From: JALZDI01 sp035557095
Lineage (GTDB): Bacteria > Actinomycetota > Actinomycetes > Propionibacteriales > Nocardioidaceae
Direction of reading: 5' to 3'
Assembly: GCA_035557095.1 (NCBI GenBank)
Contig: DATMEB010000010.1
Span: forward strand, 1 to 34,914
Length of the DNA stretch: 34,914 nt
This document shows, in pieces, positions 28,414-34,914 of the stretch. Below the pieces are notes generated by a model. That model did no database searches and was not told the DNA's origin. It saw only the letters and a program-made list of their open reading frames with translations. The number at the start of each line of letters is the position of its first letter. Within the stretch, counting starts at the first letter, position 1. Position numbers and translations under genes: made by a program.

Positions 28414-29565
28414 GTGACGGTGACGACACCGGCGGGGTTCCGGGCGTCCGGCGTCACCGCGGGCCTCAAGCCCAGCGGGCGGCCGGACATGGCGCTGCTC
28501 GTCAACGACGGCCCGCGGCACGTCGCTGCCGGCGTGTTCACCGCCAACCGCTGCAAGGCCAACCCGGTGCTGTGGAGCGAGCAGGCCATCAAGGACGGCG
28601 TTGTGCGGGCGGTGGTGGTCAACTCCGGCGGCGCCAACTGCTACACCGGCGCGGCCGGGTTCCAGAACGCGCACGCGACCGCGGAGCAGGTCGCCTCGGG
28701 TCTCGGTCTTGGTGCGATCGACGTCCAGGTGGGCTCGACCGGCCTCATCGGCGTACCCAACGACCGCGACCTGCTGCTCGCCGGTGCCCGGGCCGCCGTC
28801 GCGGCGCTGAGCGCCGACGGCGGCGCGCAGGCCGCCGAGGCGATCATCACCACCGACACGGTGACCAAGCAGGTCGCCGTCGCCGGACCCGACTTCACCG
28901 TCGGCGGCATCGCCAAGGGCGCGGGCATGCTGGCGCCGGGGCTGGCGACGATGCTCGTCTACCTCACCACCGACGCCGACGTCGACGCGGAGACCTGTGA
29001 CCTGGCGCTGCGCGAGGCCACCGGCGCCACGTTCGACCGGCTCGACTCCGACGGCTGCATGTCCACCAACGACACCGTGCTGCTGCTGGCCAGCGGTGCC
29101 TCGGGGGTGTCGCCGGCGTACGACGACTTCGCCGAGGCGGTCCGTACCGCCTGCCACGACCTGTCGATGCAGCTGCTCGTCGACGCCGAGGGGGCCGAGC
29201 ACGACATCGCGATCGAGGTCCGCGGCGCGGCGTCGGAGGTCGACGCGCTGGAGGTCGGTCGCGCGGTCGCGCGCAGCAACCTGTTCAAGTGCGCGGTCTT
29301 CGGCCGCGACCCCAACTGGGGCCGCATCCTGGCGTCGGTCGGCACCACCGCGGCCGCGTTCGACCCGGCGGACCTCGACGTCGCGCTGAACGGCGTCTGG
29401 GTGTGCCGCAACAGCGGGCCCGGCGAGCCCGCCGAGAAGGTCGACCTCGCACCCCGCTGGGTCGCCGTGACCGTCGACCTCAAGGCGGGGGAGTGCTCCG
29501 CCACCGTGTGGACCAACGACCTGACGCACGCGTACGTGCACGAGAACTCCGCCTACTCCACCTGA
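28414..29565 (+). CDS. argJ: Ornithine acetyltransferase / N-acetylglutamate synthase (ArgJ)
   Basis: ArgJ closes the acetyl cycle: it moves the acetyl group from N-acetylornithine to glutamate. It is made as one chain of 383 residues and cleaves itself into alpha and beta parts. The cleavage and catalytic site is KGAGMLAPGLATMLVYLTTD, with the nucleophile T179 after A178. Other landmarks are VNSGGANCYTGAAGFQNA (69-86), STGLIGVP and FGRDPNWGRILASVG in the C-terminal part. The GTG at 28414 is 4 bases after GGAGG (28405-28409). A GTG at 28420 in frame is equally possible. A spacer of about 60 bases separates it from argC, and argB begins 9 bases after its stop. Confidence 0.96.
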   Translation: MTVTTPAGFRASGVTAGLKPSGRPDMALLVNDGPRHVAAGVFTANRCKANPVLWSEQAIKDGVVRAVVVNSGGANCYTGAAGFQNAHATAEQVASGLGLGAIDVQVGSTGLIGVPNDRDLLLAGARAAVAALSADGGAQAAEAIITTDTVTKQVAVAGPDFTVGGIAKGAGMLAPGLATMLVYLTTDADVDAETCDLALREATGATFDRLDSDGCMSTNDTVLLLASGASGVSPAYDDFAEAVRTACHDLSMQLLVDAEGAEHDIAIEVRGAASEVDALEVGRAVARSNLFKCAVFGRDPNWGRILASVGTTAAAFDPADLDVALNGVWVCRNSGPGEPAEKVDLAPRWVAVTVDLKAGECSATVWTNDLTHAYVHENSAYST

Positions 29566-29574
29566 AGGACACCC

Positions 29575-30477
29575 ATGAGCCGCGACCGGCAGGCCGCCCT
29601 GGCCAAGGCCGCCACCCTCACCGAGGCGCTGCCTTGGCTCGAGCGGCTGCACAACCGCACCGTCGTGATCAAGTACGGCGGCAACGCGATGGTCGACGAC
29701 GACCTGCGCCGCGCGTTCGCCAAGGACATCGTGTTCCTGCGCTACGCCGGCCTGCGGCCGGTCGTGGTGCACGGCGGCGGACCGCAGATCTCCACGATGC
29801 TCGAACGGCTCGACATCGCCAGCGAGTTCAAGGGCGGCCTGCGGGTCACGAGCGCGGAGACCATGGACGTCGTCCGGATGGTGCTCGTCGGCCAGGTCGG
29901 CCGTGAGCTGGTCGGCCTGCTCAACCAGCACGGTCCGCTGGCGGTCGGCCTCTCCGGTGAGGACGCCGGTCTGTTCACCGCCGAGCGCACGGGGACCGTC
30001 GTGGACGGCGAGACCGTCGACCTCGGGCTGGTCGGCGACGTTGTCGACGTACGCCCCGAGGCGGTTCTCGACCTGATCGAGGCCGGCCGCATCCCGGTCG
30101 TGTCCAGCGTCGCTCCCGACCACGGCGGGCTGGTGCACAACGTCAACGCCGACACCGCGGCGTCCTCGCTCGCTGTCGCGCTCGGTGCCGAGAAGCTCGT
30201 CGTGCTGACCGACGTCGAGGGCCTGTACGCCGACTGGCCCGCCAGCGACGAGGTGGTCAGTGAGATCCGCGCCAAGGAGCTCGACGCGATGCTGCCCGAC
30301 CTGGCCTCGGGGATGATCCCGAAGATGGACGCCTGTCTGCGCGCGGTCCGTGGCGGCGTCGCCCGCGCGCACGTCCTCGACGGCCGGGTGCCGCACGCCC
30401 TGCTGCTCGAGGTGTTCACCGACGACGGCATCGGCACCATGGTGCTGCCCGACCTGGATGCGGAGGAGTCGCGATGA
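29575..30477 (+). CDS. argB: Acetylglutamate kinase
   Basis: ArgB phosphorylates N-acetylglutamate and is commonly the arginine-sensitive step in organisms using the acetyl cycle. The 300-residue amino-acid-kinase-fold protein has VVIKYGGNAMVDDDL (about residues 29-43) for the phosphate, VVVHGGGPQISTMLERLDI (glycine loop and substrate site), GLSGEDAGLFTAERT, and NVNADTAASSLAVALGAEKL with VLTDVEGLY for ATP binding. The N-terminal helix (residues 1-25, AALAKAATLTEALPWLERLH) is the extra helix known to be needed for arginine inhibition, so feedback control is likely. The ATG at 29575 follows GAAGGA. Its stop overlaps the argD ATG (ATGA). Confidence 0.97.
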   Translation: MSRDRQAALAKAATLTEALPWLERLHNRTVVIKYGGNAMVDDDLRRAFAKDIVFLRYAGLRPVVVHGGGPQISTMLERLDIASEFKGGLRVTSAETMDVVRMVLVGQVGRELVGLLNQHGPLAVGLSGEDAGLFTAERTGTVVDGETVDLGLVGDVVDVRPEAVLDLIEAGRIPVVSSVAPDHGGLVHNVNADTAASSLAVALGAEKLVVLTDVEGLYADWPASDEVVSEIRAKELDAMLPDLASGMIPKMDACLRAVRGGVARAHVLDGRVPHALLLEVFTDDGIGTMVLPDLDAEESR

Positions 30478-31715
30478 CGGTCTCGACCGGCCCCAACGAC
30501 ACGGTGGGCGTGTGGCAGGACCGCTACTCGCATGCGCACATGAACACGTTCGGCACCCCGCGCACGACGCTCGTGCGCGGCGAGGGCTGCTACGTCTGGG
30601 ACGCCGACGGTGCGCGCTACCTCGACCTGCTCGGTGGCATCGCGGTCAACGCGCTCGGGCACGCGCACCCGGCGCTGGTGCAGGCGGTGAGCCGGCAGCT
30701 GTCCGAGCTCGGCCACGTGTCCAACTTCTTCAGCACCCCGCCGCAGGTACAGCTTTGCGAGCGCCTGCTGGAGCTGCTCGGATCCGACGGCAGGGTCTTC
30801 CTGAGCAACTCCGGCACCGAGGCCAACGAGGCCGCGTTCAAGCTCGCCCGGCGCACCGGGCGCACGAAGATGGTCGCGGCCACCAGCGGGTTCCACGGAC
30901 GCACGATGGGTGCGCTGGCGCTGACCTCCAAGGCCGCCTACCGCGAGCCGTTCGAGCCGCTTCCCGGTGACGTGGTGTTCGTCGAGTACGGCGACGAGCA
31001 GGCGCTGGCCGACGCGGTCGACGACGACACCGCCGCCGTCGTCCTCGAGCCCGTGCAGGGCGAGGCCGGCGCAGTCGTACCACCGCCGGGCTATCTCACG
31101 GCCGCGCGGCGGATCACCGCGCAGCACCAGAGCCTGCTGTGGTTCGACGAGGTGCAGTCGGGTGTCGGCCGCACCGGGCGCTGGTTCGCGCACCATGCGG
31201 AGACCAACGCGACGACAACCTGTGTGCCCGACGTGGTGACGCTGGCCAAGGGACTGGGCGGCGGCATTCCCGTCGGCGCGACGATCGCGGTCGGCTCCGC
31301 CGCCGACCTGCTCGCACCGGGCAACCACGGCACCACGTTCGGCGGCAACCCGGTCGCGGCGACCGCCGCGCTCACGACGCTGAAGGTGATCGAGGACGAG
31401 GCACTGCTGGCCAACGCGACGTCGGTCGGCGACCGGCTGATGCAGGGCACGCGGGCGCTCGGGCACCCGCTCGTCGGCGACGTGCACGGCGCCGGCCTGC
31501 TCGTCGGTGTGGACCTCGGCGCTGAGCTGGCCCCGGCGCTGGTTCGCGCGGCACAGGCGGACGGCTTCATCGTCAACGACCCGACCCCCGCCCGCTTGCG
31601 TCTCGTACCGCCGTTGGTGCTGACCGCCGACCAGGCGGACTCGTGGCTGTCGGCCCTGCCCGGGCTGCTCGACGCCGTCGACGCCGCGCGCCGGGCGGAC
31701 GGGGGTGCCCGATGA
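30474..31715 (+). CDS. argD: Acetylornithine aminotransferase
   Basis: This PLP enzyme turns N-acetylglutamate semialdehyde into N-acetylornithine, with glutamate as amino donor. The 413-residue class III aminotransferase has LDLLGGIAVNALGHAHPALV (50-69), SNSGTEANEAAFKLAR (111-126), HGRTMGALALTSK, WFDEVQSGVGRTG (223-235, Asp contacting PLP) and the Schiff-base lysine K259 in VTLAKGLGGGIPVGA. THFGGNP-type TTFGGNPVAATAAL follows, as expected. The ATG at 30474 overlaps argB, and the stop overlaps the argF start by four bases. The paralogues of ornithine or GABA metabolism have similar motifs, but the operon position makes ArgD the right call. Confidence 0.96.
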   Translation: MTVSTGPNDTVGVWQDRYSHAHMNTFGTPRTTLVRGEGCYVWDADGARYLDLLGGIAVNALGHAHPALVQAVSRQLSELGHVSNFFSTPPQVQLCERLLELLGSDGRVFLSNSGTEANEAAFKLARRTGRTKMVAATSGFHGRTMGALALTSKAAYREPFEPLPGDVVFVEYGDEQALADAVDDDTAAVVLEPVQGEAGAVVPPPGYLTAARRITAQHQSLLWFDEVQSGVGRTGRWFAHHAETNATTTCVPDVVTLAKGLGGGIPVGATIAVGSAADLLAPGNHGTTFGGNPVAATAALTTLKVIEDEALLANATSVGDRLMQGTRALGHPLVGDVHGAGLLVGVDLGAELAPALVRAAQADGFIVNDPTPARLRLVPPLVLTADQADSWLSALPGLLDAVDAARRADGGAR

Positions 31716-32650
31716 CCCGGCACTTCCTGCGCGACGACGACCTCAGCCCGGCCGAGCAGTCCGACGTGCTCGACCTCGCGATGCGGCTGCGGCACAACCG
31801 CTTCGCCGAGCGGCCGCTGTCGGGCCCGCGTTCGGTCGCGGTGCTGTTCGACAAGCCGACGCTGCGCACCCAGGTGTCGTTCAGCGTCGGCATCGCCGAG
31901 CTCGGCGGGCACCCGCTTGTCGTCGACGCGCGGCTGGCGCAGGTCGGCACCCGTGAGTCGATCGCCGACACCGCGCGGGTGCTGGGGCGCCAGGTCACCG
32001 CGGTGGTGTGGCGCACCTTCGACCAGTCGCGGCTGCAGGAGATGGCGGCGCATGCCGGGGTGCCGGTCGTCAACGCGCTGACCGACCAGTTCCACCCCTG
32101 CCAGGTGCTCGCCGACCTGATGACGGTGCGCCAGCACCGCGGCGGCACCGTCGGGGTGACGCTGGCCTACGTCGGCGACGGGGCCAACAACATGGCGCAC
32201 TCCTACCTCCTCGGCGGCGCCACCGCGGGGATGCACGTCCGCATCGGCTGCCCGGAGGGCTACACGCCCGACGGCGACGTGGTCGCGAGAGCCGCCGACA
32301 TCGCCGCGGCGACCGACGGCTCGGTGCTGGTCACCGACGACCCGGTTGAGGCGGTCAAGGACGCCGACTTCGTCGCGACCGACACCTGGGTGTCCATGGG
32401 TCAGGAGGGCGAGGCCGCGCAGCGGGAGGCGCCGTTCGTGCCGTACGCCGTGACCACCGACCTTCTCGGCCAGGCCGCCGACGACGTGGCGGTGCTGCAC
32501 TGCCTGCCGGCCTACCGCGGCAAGGAGATCGCAGCCGAGGTGCTCGACGGACCGCAGGCCGTGGTCTGGGACGAGGCGGAGAACCGCCTGCACGCGCAGA
32601 AGGCGCTGCTGACCTGGCTGCTGCGATACGCCGAGGCGGTACGCCGATGA
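31712..32650 (+). CDS. argF: Ornithine carbamoyltransferase
   Basis: It makes citrulline from ornithine and carbamoyl phosphate. The 312-residue protein has the typical order: a carbamoyl-phosphate loop, FHPCQVLADLMTV (128-140), YVGDGANNMAHSYLLGGA (about 153-170), the ATDTWVSMGQE ornithine loop and a C-terminal VWDEAENRLHAQKALL. Two signature motifs vary from the textbook forms. The loop usually written STRT is TLRT here (residues 50-53, in FDKPTLRTQVSF), and HCLPxHRG reads HCLPAYRG (263-270). The key residues Arg-Thr of the loop and Cys of HCLP are kept, and I believe the same variants occur in relatives of Nocardioides, so it is probably active. The ATG at 31712 overlaps argD. Its stop overlaps argR. 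Confidence 0.95.
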   Translation: MTRHFLRDDDLSPAEQSDVLDLAMRLRHNRFAERPLSGPRSVAVLFDKPTLRTQVSFSVGIAELGGHPLVVDARLAQVGTRESIADTARVLGRQVTAVVWRTFDQSRLQEMAAHAGVPVVNALTDQFHPCQVLADLMTVRQHRGGTVGVTLAYVGDGANNMAHSYLLGGATAGMHVRIGCPEGYTPDGDVVARAADIAAATDGSVLVTDDPVEAVKDADFVATDTWVSMGQEGEAAQREAPFVPYAVTTDLLGQAADDVAVLHCLPAYRGKEIAAEVLDGPQAVVWDEAENRLHAQKALLTWLLRYAEAVRR

Positions 32651-33216
32651 CCGCGATGATCCCTGCCACCAAGCCGGCGCGCCAGCAGCTGATCATCGAC
32701 CTGCTCGGGCGGCACCCGGTGAGGTCGCAGCCCGAGCTGGCGGCGCTGCTCGCCGATGCCGGGGTCGCGGTCACGCAGGCGACGCTCTCGCGCGACCTCG
32801 TCGAGCTCGACGCGGTGAAGGTGCGGCACGCGGTCGTTGGGCTGGTCTACGCCGTACCCGCCGAGGGCGGCGACCGTAGTCCGCGGCCCGCTGTCGAGTC
32901 GGTCGCGGCCGAGGCGCGCCTGGCCCGGCTGGCCGGCGAGCTGCTCACCTCCGCCGAGGCGTCGGCCAACATCGTGGTGCTGCGCACCCCGCCGGGCGCC
33001 GCGCAGTTCTTCGCCTCGGCCATCGACCACGCCGAGCTGGCGGCGGTGCTCGGCACCATCGCGGGCGACGACACCGTCATGGTGATCGCCCGCGACCCGC
33101 AGGGCGGCGACGCGCTGGCCGAGCGGCTCCTGCGGCTCGCCGAGCACCACCGAGAACCCGAACGAGACCCCGACGACGAACCCGCACGCACGCACGCAAC
33201 CAAGGAGAGACCATGA
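32647..33216 (+). CDS. argR: Arginine repressor
   Basis: ArgR is a hexameric, arginine-sensing DNA-binding protein. The N-terminal winged helix-turn-helix (about residues 10-80) has QQLIIDLLGRHPVRSQPELA and VAVTQATLSRDLVELDAVKV, where the recognition helix TQATLSRDL is the family signature. The C-terminal oligomerisation and arginine-binding domain (about 90-170) has LRTPPGAAQFFASAIDHAEL and LGTIAGDDTVMVIAR, with the GTIAGDDT arginine-site motif. The tail (about 171-189) is charged and variable. At 189 residues it is slightly longer than the usual 150-170. It lies inside the operon it should control through the ARG box at 27306-27319, so autoregulation is expected. ATGA overlaps join it to argF and argG. 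Confidence 0.96.
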   Translation: MTAMIPATKPARQQLIIDLLGRHPVRSQPELAALLADAGVAVTQATLSRDLVELDAVKVRHAVVGLVYAVPAEGGDRSPRPAVESVAAEARLARLAGELLTSAEASANIVVLRTPPGAAQFFASAIDHAELAAVLGTIAGDDTVMVIARDPQGGDALAERLLRLAEHHREPERDPDDEPARTHATKERP

Positions 33217-34418
33217 CCGACCGCGTCGTACTCGCATACTCCGGAGGCCTGGACACCTCCGTCGCGATCGGCTGGCTGGCGGACCAGACCGGCGCCGAGG
33301 TCGTCGCCGTGGCCGTCGACGTCGGCCAGGGTGGCGAGGACCTGGAGACCATCCGCAAGCGCGCGCTGGCATGCGGCGCCGTCGAGGCCGTGGTGGTCGA
33401 CGCGAAGGACCAGTTCGCCGACGACTTCTGCCTGCCGGCGCTGCAGGCCAACGCGCTCTACATGGACCGCTACCCGCTGGTGTCCGCGCTGTCGCGGCCG
33501 CTGATCGTGCAGCACCTGGTGGAGGCCGCGCGCTATCACGGTGCGACCACGGTCAGCCACGGCTGCACCGGCAAGGGCAACGACCAGGTCCGCTTCGAGG
33601 TCGGCGTCGGGGCGCTGGCGCCGGACCTGAAGGTGATCGCCCCGGTGCGTGACTATGCCTGGACGCGGGAGAAGGCGATCCGGTACGCCGAGGACAACCA
33701 GCTCCCGATCGACGTCACCAAGAAGTCGCCGTACTCCATCGACCAGAACGTCTGGGGCCGCGCGGTCGAGACCGGCTTCCTCGAGGACATCTGGAACGCG
33801 CCCATCGAGGACCTCTACGAGTACACCGACGACCCGGCCCAGCCGCGCGAGCCCGACGAGGTCGTGATCAGCTTCGAGCACGGCGCTCCGGTGGCCATCG
33901 ACGGCCACGCGGTGACGATGCTGCAGGCGATCCAGCAGCTCAACATGCGCGGGGGCGCACAGGGGATCGGACGGCTGGACATGGTCGAGGACCGGCTCGT
34001 CGGGATCAAGAGCCGTGAGGTCTACGAGGCGCCCGGCGCGATGGTGCTGATCGCCGCGCACCAGGAGCTGGAGAGCGTCACGGTCGAGCGCGACCTGGCC
34101 CGGTTCAAGCGCACCGCCGACCAGCGGTGGGGCGAGCTGGCCTACGACGGCCTGTGGTTCTCCCCGCTCAAGCGCAGCCTCGACGCGTTCGTGGACAGCT
34201 CGCAGGGGCACGTCACCGGCGACATCCGGATGACGCTGCACGGCGGCAAGGCCGTGGCCACCGGCCGGCGCAGCGGCGGCAGCCTGTACGACTTCAACCT
34301 CGCGACGTACGACGAGGGCGACGCGTTCGACCAGTCGATGGCCAAGGGCTTCGTCGAGCTCTGGGGCCTGCCCAGCAAGATCGCGGCCAAGCGCGACCAT
34401 CACCTGGCCGGCGAGTGA
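33213..34418 (+). CDS. argG: Argininosuccinate synthase
   Basis: It joins citrulline and aspartate using ATP. The 401-residue protein starts MTDRVVLAYSGGLDTSVAIG, which is the PP-loop pyrophosphatase motif SGGLDTS (residues 10-16). Further signatures are VAVDVGQGGEDLETIRKRAL, GATTVSHGCTGKGNDQVRFE (citrulline/aspartate site), SPYSIDQNVWGRAVETGFLE and IKSREVYEAPGAMVLIAAH. It is of normal length with no damage. The ATG at 33213 follows AAGGAGAG. The stop overlaps the argH GTG (GTGA at 34415-34418). Confidence 0.97.
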   Translation: MTDRVVLAYSGGLDTSVAIGWLADQTGAEVVAVAVDVGQGGEDLETIRKRALACGAVEAVVVDAKDQFADDFCLPALQANALYMDRYPLVSALSRPLIVQHLVEAARYHGATTVSHGCTGKGNDQVRFEVGVGALAPDLKVIAPVRDYAWTREKAIRYAEDNQLPIDVTKKSPYSIDQNVWGRAVETGFLEDIWNAPIEDLYEYTDDPAQPREPDEVVISFEHGAPVAIDGHAVTMLQAIQQLNMRGGAQGIGRLDMVEDRLVGIKSREVYEAPGAMVLIAAHQELESVTVERDLARFKRTADQRWGELAYDGLWFSPLKRSLDAFVDSSQGHVTGDIRMTLHGGKAVATGRRSGGSLYDFNLATYDEGDAFDQSMAKGFVELWGLPSKIAAKRDHHLAGE

Positions 34419-34914
34419 GCACAGCCCAGGGCTCCGGGGGGCTGTGGGGCGGACGGTTCGCCGGCGGCCCCTCGGATGCACTGGCCGCTCTGTCGAAGTC
34501 CACGCAGTTCGACTGGCGGCTGGCGCCCTACGACCTGGCCGGCTCGCGTGCGCACGCGCGTGTGCTAGCCAGGGCCGGCCTGCTCTCCGACGCCGATCTG
34601 CAGGCGCTGCTCGCCGGCCTCGACGCGCTGGAGCGTGACGTGCTCTCCGGCGCGGTGACCGCGGCGCCGGACGACGAGGACGTGCACAGCGCGTTGGAGC
34701 GGGTGCTGCTCGAGCGGCTCGGATCCGAGCTCGGCGGCCGTCTGCGTGCCGGCCGTTCCCGCAACGACCAGGTCGCCACGCTGTTCCGCATGTACCTGCG
34801 CGAGCACGCGCGCGTCATCGCCCGCGCGCTGCTCGACCTCGTCGAGGTCCAGGCTGCTCAGGCCGAGAAGCACCTGGGCGTCGCGATGCCCGGGCGCACG
34901 CACCTGCAGCACGC
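34415..34914 (+). CDS. argH: Argininosuccinate lyase, 5' part
   Basis: The last step of arginine synthesis splits argininosuccinate to arginine and fumarate. Only the first 166 codons are in the window and the gene runs off the right edge. The start is GTG at 34415, overlapping the argG stop. The N-terminus STAQGSGGLWGGRFAGGPSD and then FDWRLAPYDLAGSRAHARVL are typical. The substrate-binding motifs DEDVHSALERVL and GRLRAGRSRNDQVATLFRMY (about residues 107-126) are present. The end PGRTHLQHA is the start of the conserved GYTHLQxAQP catalytic segment, containing the general-acid His, with R in place of the usual Y. Confidence 0.97.
   Translation, partial: MSTAQGSGGLWGGRFAGGPSDALAALSKSTQFDWRLAPYDLAGSRAHARVLARAGLLSDADLQALLAGLDALERDVLSGAVTAAPDDEDVHSALERVLLERLGSELGGRLRAGRSRNDQVATLFRMYLREHARVIARALLDLVEVQAAQAEKHLGVAMPGRTHLQH

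Noticed and set aside
1..34914. CRISPR array, phage module, toxin-antitoxin pair or defence island
   Set aside because: No spaced direct repeats, integrase, Cas-like or paired small toxin/antitoxin reading frames were seen. The tandem repeats found are short, contiguous and confined to start regions.

Overview
The window is chromosomal DNA from a very GC-rich actinomycete. The evidence is the overwhelming G/C preference at third codon positions, frequent GTG starts, -10-like TAnnnT boxes placed a few bases before start codons, a mycothiol-dependent-type enzyme, PAC2-family and DUF1844 proteins, a long charged tail on IF3, and the gene order argC-J-B-D-F-R-G-H. Some sequence details, such as the variant ArgF motifs, suggest Propionibacteriales/Nocardioidaceae, but that is inference. 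Most genes are housekeeping. The unusual content is mainly regulatory and lies between genes or at start codons.

Layout. 1-1600 is accessory-like: a RibD/DHFR-fold reductase (242-805), a frameshifted transposase remnant on the minus strand (about 838-1087), and a small uncharacterised gene (1221-1592) with a perfect LexA/SOS palindrome against its -10 box. 1644-9448 holds a strictosidine-synthase-like propeller protein, dxs (isoprenoid precursor synthesis), an APC amino-acid permease, an FAD-dependent oxidoreductase, a PAC2-family protein and a TesB-type acyl-CoA thioesterase. 9577-13968 is a complete riboflavin operon: FMN riboswitch, ribD, ribE, ribM (PnuC-type riboflavin transporter), ribBA, ribH. 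Its last four junctions are tightly packed, three of them ATGA overlaps. 13980-15604 is hisE-hisG plus a small PH-like membrane protein. 15643-18172 carries a Xi-class GST-like enzyme, a P-loop kinase divergent from an SseB-domain protein, and a DUF1844 protein.

18225-20758 is the IF3 operon (infC-rpmI-rplT) followed by a SpoU/TrmH rRNA methyltransferase. infC has an AUU start behind a perfect Shine-Dalgarno sequence and a terminator-like hairpin in its leader. A cytosolic PAS histidine kinase (20796-21824) precedes pheS-pheT, whose leader contains four 17-base tandem repeats ending at the pheS start codon. An SDR oxidoreductase follows pheT. A DinB/maleylpyruvate-isomerase-fold protein (minus strand) diverges from the arginine operon argC-J-B-D-F-R-G-H, which runs off the right edge inside argH. 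An ARG-box palindrome covers the argC start region, so the operon's own argR product probably represses it.

The strongest themes are: (1) many apparently leaderless promoters, with TAnnnT ending 6-8 bases before the start codon; (2) short tandem duplications at translation-initiation regions (before pheS, the PH-like gene and the rRNA methyltransferase); (3) layered control of infC; and (4) an SOS-controlled small protein of unknown function. I see no CRISPR array, tRNA, rRNA gene, intact insertion sequence or phage module.
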